DNA of 64,000 bases from Candidatus Methanosphaera massiliense (GCF_028890305.1 NZ_JARBXM010000001.1:972501-1036500), one strand, 5' to 3'. Counted from the first letter of the stretch, positions 1 through 10,103 are shown. Notes: generated by a model not told the origin, from the letters alone. Translations and numbers: made by a program.

Positions 1-495
<495 letters not shown>

Positions 496-780
496 ACATA
501 ATTTCATATAAAAAGAGAAGATTTATTAACAATTAGTTAAACATTAACAAATAGCTTATAAATGTTCAGATCAGATTCTTGTAGTTTTATGAGTAAATTT
601 GATTTAGATAATTTGTTCTTGTTACATGATTTAAATTAATTTTTGTGATTTATAAGAAATCTTTTTCTTATTCTAGTTAGGTGTATTCAGTATTTGGATT
701 ATAATACTATTTTTTACTTGGATATGCATCGATGATAGTAAAGTATATATACTAGTAATTGTATATATAATAGTATTCAT
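496..780 (+). other. AT-rich spacer between 23S and 5S rRNA
   Basis: About 285 bases of AT-rich sequence separate the 23S end from 5S. It should be part of the rrn primary transcript and carry processing sites. No tRNA or open frame with a ribosome-binding site is visible in it. Confidence 0.6.
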
Positions 781-907
781 TGGTACGGCGACCATAGCGA
801 TAGGGTCACATCTGATCTCGTCTCGATCTCAGTAATAAAGTCTATCCACGTTTTGTTTGGTACTATAGATGGTAAGTCTATGGGAATTTCAGAAAGTTGC
901 CGGCCTT
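781..907 (+). rRNA. 5S ribosomal RNA
   Basis: The 5' strand of helix I plus loop A reads GGTACGGCGACCATAGCG at 782-799. The 3' strand GTTGCCGGCC ends near 905 and can pair with the start. Length is about 125 nt, as expected for archaeal 5S. It lies downstream of 23S in the same direction, so it belongs to the same rrn operon. Ends are accurate to a few bases. Confidence 0.9.
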
Positions 908-969
908 TAAATTATTTTTAAAAGCTTATTTTAATTATTGTTTCTTATTAATTGTTACTTTTATTTTAA

Positions 970-1045
<76 letters not shown>

Positions 1046-1233
1046 TTACTAGTTTAATTTTTAGATTTTAATTATTTTATTGAATTCTTTTCAATCACTT
1101 TTTTTATTATTTTGTTTTTTTATCTTATTTTTTCTATAGGTGCATTCTATTAGGTACATTCTATTTTACTTAAATATTAATATCTTTTCAGAAATAATAT
1201 TAATTAATTAAAATACATGAAGGTTTAATATTA

Positions 1234-1800
1234 ATGATGAGTGAATTAGAAAAATTAAAAGCGGGATTAGATTACTGTTTTGATGATCCTGAAGTGGCTG
1301 CTATAAAAGATAATGCTATAAAACAATGTGCTAAATTTAATAGTATAGACCCAACAGATTATGATAAAAGAGAAAAATGTTTAAAGAAGATACTTGGATC
1401 TATGGGTGAAGATGTGTGTATAGTTACTAATTTTAATTGTGATAATGGTAAGAATATTCATATAGGATCACATTTTCTAGCAAACTATAACTTCACTGTT
1501 CTAGATATGGTGGATGTACATATTGGAGACAATGTAATGATAGGACCAAATGTACTTATAACTACTGTAGGTCATACATTATCACCAAAGGGAAGACGTG
1601 AAAAAATGGGAGTAACAAGTCCTGTTAATATTGGTAATGATGTATGGATTGGAGCTAATGTGGTTATACTACCTGGAGTTACAATTGGTAATAATGTAGT
1701 TATTGGAGCAGGAGCAGTAGTAACTAAGGATATTCCCGATAATTCACTAGCTGTGGGTGTTCCAGCAAGAGTTATAAAATCTATTGAAAATGATTTATAA
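1234..1800 (+). CDS. Hexapeptide-repeat O-acetyltransferase (maltose/galactoside acetyltransferase type)
   Basis: Acetyl-CoA-dependent sugar O-acetyltransferase of the LacA/NodL/Maa family, 188 aa, close to the usual family length. The N-terminal helical region (about 1-60) resembles the Maa cap domain. From about residue 70 there are left-handed beta-helix hexapeptides such as IGDNVMIGPNV and IGNDVWIGANV, ending in the family-typical VGVPARVIK. His114 in the TVGHTL segment is the expected catalytic base. The start is either ATG 1234 or ATG 1237, behind AAGGT at 1221-1225. The gene stands alone between rrn and a long non-coding stretch. The acceptor sugar cannot be told from sequence; cell-surface or exopolysaccharide sugars are plausible. 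Confidence 0.85.
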   Translation: MMSELEKLKAGLDYCFDDPEVAAIKDNAIKQCAKFNSIDPTDYDKREKCLKKILGSMGEDVCIVTNFNCDNGKNIHIGSHFLANYNFTVLDMVDVHIGDNVMIGPNVLITTVGHTLSPKGRREKMGVTSPVNIGNDVWIGANVVILPGVTIGNNVVIGAGAVVTKDIPDNSLAVGVPARVIKSIENDL

Positions 1801-2350
1801 AATAGATTTCCTTTATTTATTCAGATGTTAATTTATTTTATAGTATTTTATTAAGTATTCACTTAATAGTTATCTGCTATTTTTTGATATTTTATTTCAT
1901 ACTTTTTTTGTTTATTTATCTTTCTATTTTTTTTAGAAGTAGGATTTGGATTATTCTTATTTTATTTTTTTCTTTTATTATCCGGGTAGTTATTCTTTTA
2001 TTTTCTGTTTTATGGATAGGTTTTTTATTTATATGGCTTGGTCTATATATTGCATGGTTTTTTTGGGTGTTGTCATCTACCATTTATATTGTTTGTTCTT
2101 GTTTTGTGTTATTGGGTCTTATTTTCTTATTTTCATTATCTTTTCTTGTTTTGTTATTTTGTATAATATTTTCATGGTTTTATTATAATATTTTCATTTA
2201 TTTTTTATTTTAATCTTTATCCATTTTTGTATTATTTTTCATTTTCATGACGTGTTTCTTATACTTTTTTTTATTTATTATAATTTATTATAATTATAAT
2301 TAGTATGTTTTATAGAATAGTATATGTTATTCATGGATTCTTTTTCATGT
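1801..2350. other. T-rich non-coding stretch
   Basis: Very T-rich on the plus strand between the acetyltransferase and the GC-rich island at 2355. A 109-codon open frame (1884-2213) begins with TTG, has no ribosome-binding site, and its Phe/Leu/Ile-only translation is what poly-T sequence gives by chance. I see no supported gene here. Confidence 0.6.
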
Positions 2351-2354
2351 AATA

Positions 2355-2431
2355 ACTGCCTGGTACGAGGGTTGCTCGGTGAGGAATGTTGGTAATCTAC
2401 CTGTGATCTGGAGAGTTAGTAAACAGGCAAT
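2355..2431. ncRNA. Candidate structured RNA (GC-rich island), family unknown
   Basis: A mixed-composition island of about 75 nt sits inside very AT-rich sequence, the usual signature of a structured RNA in AT-rich archaea. TGCCTG (2357-2362) pairs with CAGGCA (2424-2429) to close it. Inside are hairpins CGAG/CTCG (2366-2369 with 2375-2378) and GGTA/TACC (2391-2394 with 2398-2401). An ACA lies near the 3' end (2423-2425), compatible with but not proof of an H/ACA guide. No tRNA T-loop and no clear C/D boxes. Strand is unknown; on the minus strand it would lie downstream of the MutS-like gene. Confidence 0.45.
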
Positions 2432-2485
2432 AATCTTATTTAAAAAAAGGTTATATGTAGAGGGGTGTGGATGTTAATTCTAGTA

Positions 2486-4435
2486 CTAGAATTTATCTAA
2501 TATGTCTTTATATACACTTTTTAGTGGTTCTTCTGATTTTTCATATATTTTCTTAAGTATTAGTTCTGGTGTACTGTTTGCCAGGTAATTTATTTTTGGA
2601 CTTCTATCTACTATTAGATTGTATTCTTTATCAAGTCCTTTTGCTTCTATACCATCGGTTCTTATTTTTATATTTTCGGTTCTTTTCAGTATTTCCGGTG
2701 CCATGTGTGTTACTATTACTGCGTAGGAGTTCTCGTCTTGTATGTGTTCTATGAATCCTATGATTATTTTCACTGCGGCTTCTAGTTCTGTTATTGATTC
2801 AAGTTCATCGATTAGTATTAGTTTTTTTTCTTTTCCTATTGTCACGGGTATGAATGATGTTAGGAATGTTTCGAATGCTCCGGCGTTTAGTGAGTGTTTT
2901 TTGGTAAAGTAGTGTACTTCATTGGTTTTGGGTATTGTTGCTTTTTCTGAGCATACTCCTAGTCCCATGTGTGTCATGATGGTATGTTGTCCTAGTGTTT
3001 CCAGTAGTGTTGTTTTTCCTCCACTGTTTGCACCGGTTAGCAGTATTATGTTATTGTCTTTGTCAAGGTGGTAGTTTATTTTCTGTATTGGGATGTTGTT
3101 TATTTTTTCTTGTTGTTTTAGTGATAGGTGTAGTGCTCCTTCTAGTTTGTATTCATCTCCTATTTCTGGTATTGTTAGGTCGTAGAATTTTGTGAAGCTT
3201 GCTAGTGTGAATTGGTAGTCGTAGTGTATTAGTTCTATTGTTTCGTCTTCGATTTGTTTTTCATATTTTTCTAGGATGTTACATGCTGTCAGTTCTTGTT
3301 CGTATTCTTTTAGATGGATGTTTGCTATTGTTTTTTCCTGTATTCTTCTTACTTCATTGTAATCTATTTCTAGGGGATATTTAATTATGAATGGATCAAA
3401 TAGTAATCCTGTCTTGTTTCCTAGTTTTTCTCTTGCCTCGTCTAGTACGTCATTGAATATGGTCATTATTTTTGGTGGTAGGTTTCCGTCATGGTTTAGT
3501 AGTTGTAGCACTTCATCTCCTTCTAGTTCTATATTTTTTATCTGCTGGTTTATTGTGTCATTTGCATGGTCTTTGATTTCTTCTATTGTTTCATCTAGTG
3601 CTATTTTGTTCTTGTTTTCTATTTTTATGTTGTCTAGAACATCCAGTACTTCGTCGATGCATGTTTCTAGTCCGAGGTATTGTCTTAGCTGGCATACATT
3701 TTCTAGTGTGTCTCTGTTTTGTTTGAAGTATTCTAGTAGTATGTTCGGTTGTATTTCATGGTCTGGACTGCTATTGCTTATGGTTACAATATTTGTCGCA
3801 TCCCCAGGGTCCATGTTGAAGTCGTTGTATAAGTATACTATGAATTCATATTCATTGAAATTCACATTATCTTTCAATGGGTATATGTTTGTGTATCTGT
3901 CAAATCCCTTTTTTATCAATGACAGATAATCATCATAGTCTTCACATACTATTGCGTATTCATCATGGAATTTTGGTCTTATATTCTTGTTTAGCGGATG
4001 TATTTTTTCATATAATGCACGTATATAATGGTAGTCTAATTCCTGTGTATGGTCTAGTGTGTCCTGTATCAGTTGGTTTGTCTGTTTTATCTTATTGTAA
4101 TCAGTTGTTGGTGTTAGAAGCAGTACTCTGTTTCTGGCATAATCAGTATTTGCAAATTCAAGTATTCTTTTTATTATATCATTATATAGGTTCTGTGACT
4201 GTTCTGTTTTTAGAAATTCATCTTCCCTGTATCCATGAATATATCTTACTATTTCTAATGCTTTCTTCTGACTAAGTCCTGATATACTCATTAACTTGTC
4301 AATATCATAATTTTTTATTGATTCTATGAAGTTGTCATATGAGCCGTAGGTTTGTATTATCTTGTTGATTATCTTACTGCCTATACCTTTTATTTCATCT
4401 ATCTGTTCTATGAATAATCCCCCCTCATATTCCAT
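2486..4435 (-). CDS. MutS-family ATPase with N-terminal helix-hairpin-helix
   Basis: An archaeal MutS-like protein, 649 aa. Residues about 10-60 form a helix-hairpin-helix DNA-binding pair (IDEIKGIGSKIINKI, then MSISGLSQKKALEIV). The middle is helical and charged, as in the MutS core and lever. The C-terminal ABC-type ATPase has Walker A GANSGGKTT near residue 470 and Walker B LILIDELES near 540. There is no mismatch-binding MutS domain I and no Smr nuclease domain, so it fits the MutS2/MutS5-like archaeal branch rather than canonical MutS. It may act in recombination or repair of branched DNA; this is inferred. The ATG at 4435 has no Shine-Dalgarno. A strong GAGGGGGG lies inside codons 4-6, 7 nt before an in-frame ATA (codon 9, 4411), a possible real start. 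Confidence 0.8.
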   Translation of the reverse strand: MEYEGGLFIEQIDEIKGIGSKIINKIIQTYGSYDNFIESIKNYDIDKLMSISGLSQKKALEIVRYIHGYREDEFLKTEQSQNLYNDIIKRILEFANTDYARNRVLLLTPTTDYNKIKQTNQLIQDTLDHTQELDYHYIRALYEKIHPLNKNIRPKFHDEYAIVCEDYDDYLSLIKKGFDRYTNIYPLKDNVNFNEYEFIVYLYNDFNMDPGDATNIVTISNSSPDHEIQPNILLEYFKQNRDTLENVCQLRQYLGLETCIDEVLDVLDNIKIENKNKIALDETIEEIKDHANDTINQQIKNIELEGDEVLQLLNHDGNLPPKIMTIFNDVLDEAREKLGNKTGLLFDPFIIKYPLEIDYNEVRRIQEKTIANIHLKEYEQELTACNILEKYEKQIEDETIELIHYDYQFTLASFTKFYDLTIPEIGDEYKLEGALHLSLKQQEKINNIPIQKINYHLDKDNNIILLTGANSGGKTTLLETLGQHTIMTHMGLGVCSEKATIPKTNEVHYFTKKHSLNAGAFETFLTSFIPVTIGKEKKLILIDELESITELEAAVKIIIGFIEHIQDENSYAVIVTHMAPEILKRTENIKIRTDGIEAKGLDKEYNLIVDRSPKINYLANSTPELILKKIYEKSEEPLKSVYKDILDKF

Positions 4436-4628
4436 GTTTATTATATTAATACTCTTTTAGCAGCACATGACTGGAGTATAATATATTATTAATTATTAAA
4501 AAGATATCTATTATTGTTATGTTAGTTGTTACTATCATAAATTTTTATATGAATTTTTTCCATATTGTATTAGAGAATTTATGATATTAGTAATAATTAA
4601 TATGAATAAGTAATTAGGAATTGTTATT

Positions 4629-5435
4629 TTGGATTTTATTATTTATATTATTTTATTATTAATTGGAGGATGCTTCGGGGGTCTTATGGCTGGTCTTCTA
4701 GGTATTGGCGGTGGTATAATTCTTACACCTATACAGTACTTCCTACTGTTATCTATGGGTGTGGATGCAAGCACTGCTCTGCCAGTATCATTTGCAACAA
4801 GTCTTGCAGTAATATTTGTAACTATGCTTAGAAGTTCCCGGGAGCACTACAGGAATGGTTTTGTAGAAACAAGATTTATAAAAATCATAATGGTCCTAGG
4901 ATTCATTGGTGCAATTTGTGGTGCATTTATTTCTACTCATATTAATGTCAGAATACTGGAGATACTATTTGGATTAATGTGTATCATCGCTGCTATCAAC
5001 ATGATTCTGATCAAGTATCCTGATAATGATGATAATATCAGTACAAGTAAGTTAGCACACGGACTTCTTGGTCTAGTTGCAGGATTACTCTGCGGATTAC
5101 TTGGTGTCGGTGGCGGAATTATCATGATTCCAATATTAACCATAGTATTAAAATATCCTACACATAAGGCAATCGGTACCAGTTCTGCATCAATTATCAC
5201 AACTAGTCTTGGTGGATTAATAGCATACATCATACTAGGATGGAATGTTCCAGGCTTGCCTGCATATTCACTTGGATATGTTAACCTTATACAATTCGTA
5301 TTCTTAACAATCACAAGTACTATTATTGCAGGATATGCTGCTAACTGGTCAAAGAAAATAGATCCACGTATACTAAAGGCAATGCACATAGTTCTTGTAG
5401 TATATATTGGAGTTAAAATGCTTGGAATAATATAA
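4629..5435 (+). CDS. TauE/SafE-family membrane permease (sulfite/organosulfur exporter type)
   Basis: Integral membrane protein of 268 aa with about eight hydrophobic segments. It shows the family's two-fold internal repeat: GLLGIGGGIILTP near residue 23 and GLLGVGGGIIMIP near residue 160. The family moves sulfite, sulfoacetate or other small anions across the membrane; the substrate here is unknown. The start is TTG at 4629, with TAGGAA about 9 nt upstream; the next Met (4686) would remove half of the first membrane helix. The gene converges on the U32 gene, with a hairpin between them. Confidence 0.85.
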   Translation: MDFIIYIILLLIGGCFGGLMAGLLGIGGGIILTPIQYFLLLSMGVDASTALPVSFATSLAVIFVTMLRSSREHYRNGFVETRFIKIIMVLGFIGAICGAFISTHINVRILEILFGLMCIIAAINMILIKYPDNDDNISTSKLAHGLLGLVAGLLCGLLGVGGGIIMIPILTIVLKYPTHKAIGTSSASIITTSLGGLIAYIILGWNVPGLPAYSLGYVNLIQFVFLTITSTIIAGYAANWSKKIDPRILKAMHIVLVVYIGVKMLGII

Positions 5436-5460
5436 AAAAAAATTTAAGTAAAAAAGAGAT

Positions 5461-5507
5461 TGGGTGAGGAGAAATCAGTGGTGAATGTATTTAATTATAA
5501 AATACAT
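5461..5507. terminator. Hairpin and purine-rich tract between convergent genes
   Basis: A perfect 8-bp inverted repeat, ATGTATTT (5485-5492) and AAATACAT (5500-5507) with a 7-nt loop, lies between the TauE and U32 stop codons. On the minus strand it is followed by a C-rich tract (complement of 5461-5484) and oligo-T (complement of 5439-5460). It is likely the transcript end of the U32 gene and may serve both directions. Confidence 0.5.
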
Positions 5508-5514
5508 CTTCAAT

Positions 5515-7971
5515 TTAATCTTTTTTATAAACTCCTCTTGTGAAGTTACCTGTATAATATTCACGGTCTTCACTTAATTCTAGTTCTGCAAATTCATTAT
5601 TTCTAATTTTATCATAATAGTTAAGTATATTCAAGATATCCTTATTATTAAAGAATCGTGCATCTATACTGAGACATTGAACACCCGTGCTATCTAGTTT
5701 TCTAGTAAGTTCACCTATGTTAAGTATCCTGTAGTCATAGATGTGACTATGATTATAGCAATCCATCACTAGTCTGAACCGGTTATCTCTTTTATCAATT
5801 AAGTAATAATACTTGCTTGCATCATCCCTTATGAGTTTTTCAAAGTTATCCTCACTAAGCATTAACTGAACATTTCCAAATACAAAGTATTCAAGCTCAG
5901 TTCTATCTGAAGATAATAATTCCACATCACTAACTGATAATTCATTTGAAACAACCAATCTCTTAAATCCGGGATCTTCTCCTAACTTTTTAATAGAATA
6001 ATTATTATAAATGTTTAAATTATTTCCGTATACTGTGCCGTTTAACATTGAAGCAACACCAATATTATCAGTCTGCACACTGATATTAACATCCTCTATT
6101 TCCAGTTTTAGCATAATCTCTGCAATGTGAGGTATGTCCTTGTCTAGCAGTAGCTGTGGTAGAACTAGCACTATGTTCTTTGAAGTCTTAGAAGATAACT
6201 CTACTATGTCATCATATATATTTTTACAGTATTCATCAATTGATTTATACTTAAAACTTGCATCATAGTATATTGTGTCAATATAATCATAATCTTCTAT
6301 GATTTCAGCCATACTGGTATCGTCTATGTAGATATTCCATGTTTTATCACTCGTGTTTCTTGTCCTGGTAGTGTAGTGATTTTCTTTGAATGATTCTATA
6401 TTTTGTCTTGTTGCTTCTATCTTATTTTTGTTGGGAGTGTATGTTTTCTGTATTATCTTCTCCACTGTTTGTAATAGTTCTCTTCGTATGTTGTTTATTG
6501 CTGATATTGGCATGAACAGGTCTTCTCTAAAGTTAGTATATGTTATATTATTTATTGTATAGTTGGTGTTTCCTGTTTTTCTTAGTTGTTTGTTTAAGTT
6601 TTCCTTTGTCACTGGCTTCTTTGTTGCTTTTTCAAATGTTTCTTTACTTGTATAATTCACTGGTTTTCTGAGCATGTCACTAATACAATTAACTACAAGA
6701 TGCATCTCATTATTAACAGAGATTTCAAGGTCAAGACCTATTTTATGAACATGTTTTTCATGAATTATCCTGTTAGTAGTGTCACGTAAATATTTTGAAT
6801 ATGTGATATAGACCATGGCATCCTCATCAACATGAATATTCTTATTAGCCCTGATAGTAATCTTATTCTTTGACTGTGAAAGAATCTTACTTACATACAT
6901 GCCACAGCTTTCACCATCCAATTCAAACTTAAGACCGTCACCATTAACAATACGGGTAGGATAACGACGATTACCAAACTTAATAGTTATACTATCACCA
7001 TTAACCTTAATTACACGGCCAATAGGATAACCCTGATTACCGGAACGTTGTCTGCCAACAACATCATCAGGCTGACATCCAGAAATATAACCTTCAGTTA
7101 AACCCCTATTAAATGCAAGATTAAGCAGTAGAAAATCCTTGTCACTAGCATTGCCATTAACAGCATTCATATATGCATAAGTGCTGCTGCTGACATATTC
7201 TCTGGATTTCATCCGGCCTTCAATCTTAATACAATCCACGCCGGCATCCACTATATCCTTAACATTCTTATAAGTACATAGATCCTTAGTGCTTAACAGG
7301 TAATTACTGTCACTAAGATGAGTATAATAATCATCCTCTAACCTGTAACGCATACGGCAAGGCTGAGCACATAAACCGCGATTACCACTACGGCCACCTA
7401 GAAATGAAGACATAAGACACTGACCAGAATAACAATAACATAAAGCACCATGACCAAATACTTCAATACTGATACTATGATGATACTCATGTAACCTGTC
7501 AATAATAGACTTGATATGAGTTAATGGAACTTCCCTTGAAATATTGGCATTACTGTATCCGTTCATACTCAGCCATCGGGTAAATGAATAATCATAAATA
7601 GTCATCTGAGTAGAAGCATGTAACTCCAAGTCAGGAATTAACTTGCTAATAACTGATGCAAGACCAATATCCTGGACAATCACAGCATCAGCACCATGAC
7701 TGTACAGGAAAAACACGTAATCAATAACATCATCCATTTCAGATTCAAGAATGGAAATATTAACAGTTACAAACACCTTAACATTATATTTATGACAGAA
7801 GTTAATAGCATTAACAATACCATCATAATCAAAATTATCTGCAAAATCACGGGCACCATAACGTGTACCAGACAGGTAAACATAATCAGCACCACTATAC
7901 ACAGCTGCAGGTAAAACATCCTTAGAACCTACAGGTGCAAGAATCTTACAATTATTACTACTACTATTCAA
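5515..7971 (-). CDS. Peptidase U32 family protein (RlhA/TrhP-like)
   Basis: A protein of about 818 aa. The N-terminal TIM-barrel half begins CKILAPVGSKDVLPAAVYSG and contains the U32 signature EVFGHGALCYCYSGQCLMSS near residue 180-200. Further Cys (RGLCAQPC) match the family's iron-sulfur cluster ligands. The C-terminal half (from about 420) is the long U32-associated region. In bacteria the family is now linked to hydroxylation of tRNA or rRNA rather than proteolysis; that role is plausible but unproven here. The longest frame starts at ATG 8028, but a strong GGAGG is at 7982-7986, exactly 9 nt before an in-frame TTG at 7971 that precedes the conserved domain, so I choose TTG. It is divergent from tmk. 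Confidence 0.85.
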   Translation of the reverse strand: MNSSSNNCKILAPVGSKDVLPAAVYSGADYVYLSGTRYGARDFADNFDYDGIVNAINFCHKYNVKVFVTVNISILESEMDDVIDYVFFLYSHGADAVIVQDIGLASVISKLIPDLELHASTQMTIYDYSFTRWLSMNGYSNANISREVPLTHIKSIIDRLHEYHHSISIEVFGHGALCYCYSGQCLMSSFLGGRSGNRGLCAQPCRMRYRLEDDYYTHLSDSNYLLSTKDLCTYKNVKDIVDAGVDCIKIEGRMKSREYVSSSTYAYMNAVNGNASDKDFLLLNLAFNRGLTEGYISGCQPDDVVGRQRSGNQGYPIGRVIKVNGDSITIKFGNRRYPTRIVNGDGLKFELDGESCGMYVSKILSQSKNKITIRANKNIHVDEDAMVYITYSKYLRDTTNRIIHEKHVHKIGLDLEISVNNEMHLVVNCISDMLRKPVNYTSKETFEKATKKPVTKENLNKQLRKTGNTNYTINNITYTNFREDLFMPISAINNIRRELLQTVEKIIQKTYTPNKNKIEATRQNIESFKENHYTTRTRNTSDKTWNIYIDDTSMAEIIEDYDYIDTIYYDASFKYKSIDEYCKNIYDDIVELSSKTSKNIVLVLPQLLLDKDIPHIAEIMLKLEIEDVNISVQTDNIGVASMLNGTVYGNNLNIYNNYSIKKLGEDPGFKRLVVSNELSVSDVELLSSDRTELEYFVFGNVQLMLSEDNFEKLIRDDASKYYYLIDKRDNRFRLVMDCYNHSHIYDYRILNIGELTRKLDSTGVQCLSIDARFFNNKDILNILNYYDKIRNNEFAELELSEDREYYTGNFTRGVYKKD

Positions 7972-8074
7972 ACCAGTTATTCCTCCTCTAAATAAAAAAT
8001 CATTAATATTATATCTTAACTTAATCATTATTAATAGAATAAGATACTATAAATATAAACATAAAAAGATAATG

Positions 8075-8080
8075 GGTGAG
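8075..8080 (+). promoter_or_regulatory. Ribosome-binding site deciding the tmk start
   Basis: GGTGAG matches the 16S 3' end and sits 9 nt before ATG 8090. The upstream in-frame ATG at 8072 overlaps this site and cannot use it. Confidence 0.7.
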
Positions 8081-8089
8081 CATGATAAT

Positions 8090-8671
8090 ATGTACATAGT
8101 TCTAGAAGGAATAGATGGAGCAGGAAAATCAACACAGACAGAGCTGCTAAGACAATGGCTAGAAAAACAGGGATATAATACAAAAACAATAGTAGAACCA
8201 ACAGATTCAAGTATTGGCCGGTTAATAAGAAATGAATTAAAAAAACCCGAATCAACAGAGGATATAAATCAGCAAATGTTAGCACTACTATTTGCAGCAG
8301 ACCGTTTAACACTAAAACAGGAAATACTTGAATCCAAGTCAACAGAAAAGATAATCTTAAGTGACAGATCATTCTATTCAAGCATATGCTACCAAAATAA
8401 TCAGTCAATAGAACCGGAATGGGTTTACCTTATAAATAAATATACACCAAAACCAGATTTAACAATAATATTAGACCTTGATGAAAAAGAGGCACTTAAA
8501 CGCTGTGACAGGGAAGAAGTATTTGAAGAACTATCTTTTCTGACAACAACAAGAAAAAACTATCAGAAACTACTTACAACAGAAGATAATATTATCATGA
8601 TAGATGCAGCACCATCACTAGAAGAAGTACAAAAAGCTATACAAGAAAAAATAAAAGAAAAACTACTATAA
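8090..8671 (+). CDS. tmk: Thymidylate kinase (dTMP kinase)
   Basis: Phosphorylates dTMP to dTDP in dTTP synthesis, cytosolic. It has 193 aa, near the usual length of 190-215. The P-loop GIDGAGKS is at residues 7-14, directly after the N-terminal beta strand MYIVLE. The dTMP-binding DRSFYSS motif is near residue 92, and the LID region is near 145 (LKRCDREE). Start 8090 is chosen because GGTGAG at 8075-8080 is correctly spaced for it. It is transcribed alone, divergent from the U32 gene and convergent with the small gene at 8701. Confidence 0.93.
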   Translation: MYIVLEGIDGAGKSTQTELLRQWLEKQGYNTKTIVEPTDSSIGRLIRNELKKPESTEDINQQMLALLFAADRLTLKQEILESKSTEKIILSDRSFYSSICYQNNQSIEPEWVYLINKYTPKPDLTIILDLDEKEALKRCDREEVFEELSFLTTTRKNYQKLLTTEDNIIMIDAAPSLEEVQKAIQEKIKEKLL

Positions 8672-8700
8672 AATAGATTGGTGGTTAGTGAAGGATAAAT

Positions 8701-9036
8701 CTAGAAATCTAGACGTTCCTTCATTAAATCAACAAGATAATTAACAGCATCATTAATATCATATAATGTTCCATGGAATTGTGGACCATCATCTGATTGT
8801 TTAAGTTCTATGTTAAACTTGTCAACAGTCTCCTTGATTTCACTAACAGTAGGGCCTGGTGGCAGGGTAACATCAACAACATGCTTAGAAGCACGACGTA
8901 AATCCTCAAGTTCACCCTCAAATAATAATAGACCCTTATCAGTCTGGAGCATGTTAAGATGATACTCTGTTATCATATCATCAACTTGTCTTGGCTGCAT
9001 TCCAGATAAAACTCTCATTGTATGTTTAGCACACAT
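8701..9036 (-). CDS. Small protein with tandem duplicated domain, function unknown
   Basis: A protein of 111 aa that I do not recognise. Two halves align with each other: residues about 13-57 (QVDDMITEYHLNMLQTDKG then GELEDLRRASKHVVDV) and about 63-105 (SEIKETVDKFNIELKQSDDG then GTLYDINDAVNYLVDL). Each looks like a beta-alpha unit with a G-x-L-x-D-[LI]-x(2)-A-x(3)-[LV]-V-D core, so it may be an internal duplication of a ferredoxin-like half. Soluble, no signal peptide. GGAAGTGA lies 6 nt upstream of the ATG. It follows tyrS by 42 bp in the same direction and may share its transcript. Confidence 0.75.
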   Translation of the reverse strand: MCAKHTMRVLSGMQPRQVDDMITEYHLNMLQTDKGLLLFEGELEDLRRASKHVVDVTLPPGPTVSEIKETVDKFNIELKQSDDGPQFHGTLYDINDAVNYLVDLMKERLDF

Positions 9037-9078
9037 ATATAATCACTTCCAAAAAAATCTAATTCTCTTTTATAAGTT

Positions 9079-10035
9079 TTAGTGTGTTTCCATGTATTCA
9101 CGTGCAGGAGCAAATTTCTCTATTAAATATTTACTAACTGAATTTTTTAAGTCCATTGGATGTAAATTCTCATTACTATAAACATCTAGTAATTCTTCCT
9201 CTGTTAATTCAAGATTTCCACCAAATTTCTCTGGTCTTTCAATTAACATCTTTTCATGTTCATCAAATATGTAGTAATGAGCCATTTCAAGAACAGGGTT
9301 ATCTTCAACTACTCCTGTAGGACAGAAACTCTTATTAATCTTATTCTTTATATCTTTAGGAGAATCATCAATTGCTATGAAGTTTCCTTTACTACTGGAC
9401 ATTTTATCTGACCCATCTGTTCCATGAATTAAGGGTATATGAATACATACAGGTGCTTTATATCCTAGTTTTGGAAGAATTTCACGTGCTAACATGTGTA
9501 TTTTTCTCTGTTCCATTCCACCTACAGCTACATCAACATTTAAATCATCCATATCTATTACCTGCATTATAGGATATAATGATTCAGCAACGTTATGTGT
9601 TTCACCACGTGATACCTGAGCCATACTTCTCTGTGATCTTTGTATAGTTGTTAGTGTTGCTGCTTTGAATACTTTCTCCATGTATTCCATGGTTATACGG
9701 TCTGATCCCATGATAAATTCTGTATCATCACTTAATCCTAGTGCTTTGAAACATTTAATATTATAATCAGCTGTTTTTTGTAATTCTTTTAATGTACCTT
9801 TACCATTAAGGTATGCGTGTAGGTTTGCTACGAATATTTTTATCTTAAATCCTGCATCCTGTAATGCTTTCATTCTTTTTATTGTTAAAGCATGTCCTAG
9901 ATGTATTTTACCTGATGGTTCAAAGCCCACATATGCTATTTTCTCATCTTTTTGAAGTACTTCCTTTAATTCTTCTACTTCAATTACTTCTGCAGTGTTT
10001 TCTGTAATCTTTGCAATAGTTGCGTCTATATCCAT
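9079..10035 (-). CDS. tyrS: Tyrosine--tRNA ligase
   Basis: Charges tRNA-Tyr. An archaeal-type class I synthetase of 318 aa. The HIGH motif is HLGH at residues 45-48 within [15 protein letters not shown], and the KMSKS loop is KMSSSKGN near residue 205. The longest frame begins 36 bp upstream, but GGAGGAG lies 5 nt before ATG 10035, and archaeal TyrS proteins begin close to this point. It lies in a co-directional block downstream of nmd3 and aIF2-beta. Confidence 0.93.
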   Translation of the reverse strand: MDIDATIAKITENTAEVIEVEELKEVLQKDEKIAYVGFEPSGKIHLGHALTIKRMKALQDAGFKIKIFVANLHAYLNGKGTLKELQKTADYNIKCFKALGLSDDTEFIMGSDRITMEYMEKVFKAATLTTIQRSQRSMAQVSRGETHNVAESLYPIMQVIDMDDLNVDVAVGGMEQRKIHMLAREILPKLGYKAPVCIHIPLIHGTDGSDKMSSSKGNFIAIDDSPKDIKNKINKSFCPTGVVEDNPVLEMAHYYIFDEHEKMLIERPEKFGGNLELTEEELLDVYSNENLHPMDLKNSVSKYLIEKFAPAREYMETH

Positions 10036-10103
10036 TAACTCTCCTCCAAATATTCCTGTTAGTAAAATCATAATTTGATATAATTCTTTTTTTTTATGAT
10101 ATA

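Noticed and set aside
1884-2213. 109-codon hydrophobic frame, and an overlapping 80-codon one
   Set aside because: T-rich DNA yields such Phe/Leu/Ile frames in every reading phase; it starts at TTG and has no ribosome-binding site.
2355-2431. tRNA gene in the GC-rich island
   Set aside because: No TTCRA T-loop, and no cloverleaf can be drawn; the closing stem is only 6 bp.
3387-3929. 180-codon Ser/Phe-rich frame opposite the MutS-like gene
   Set aside because: Antisense shadow created by the codon pattern of the real gene.
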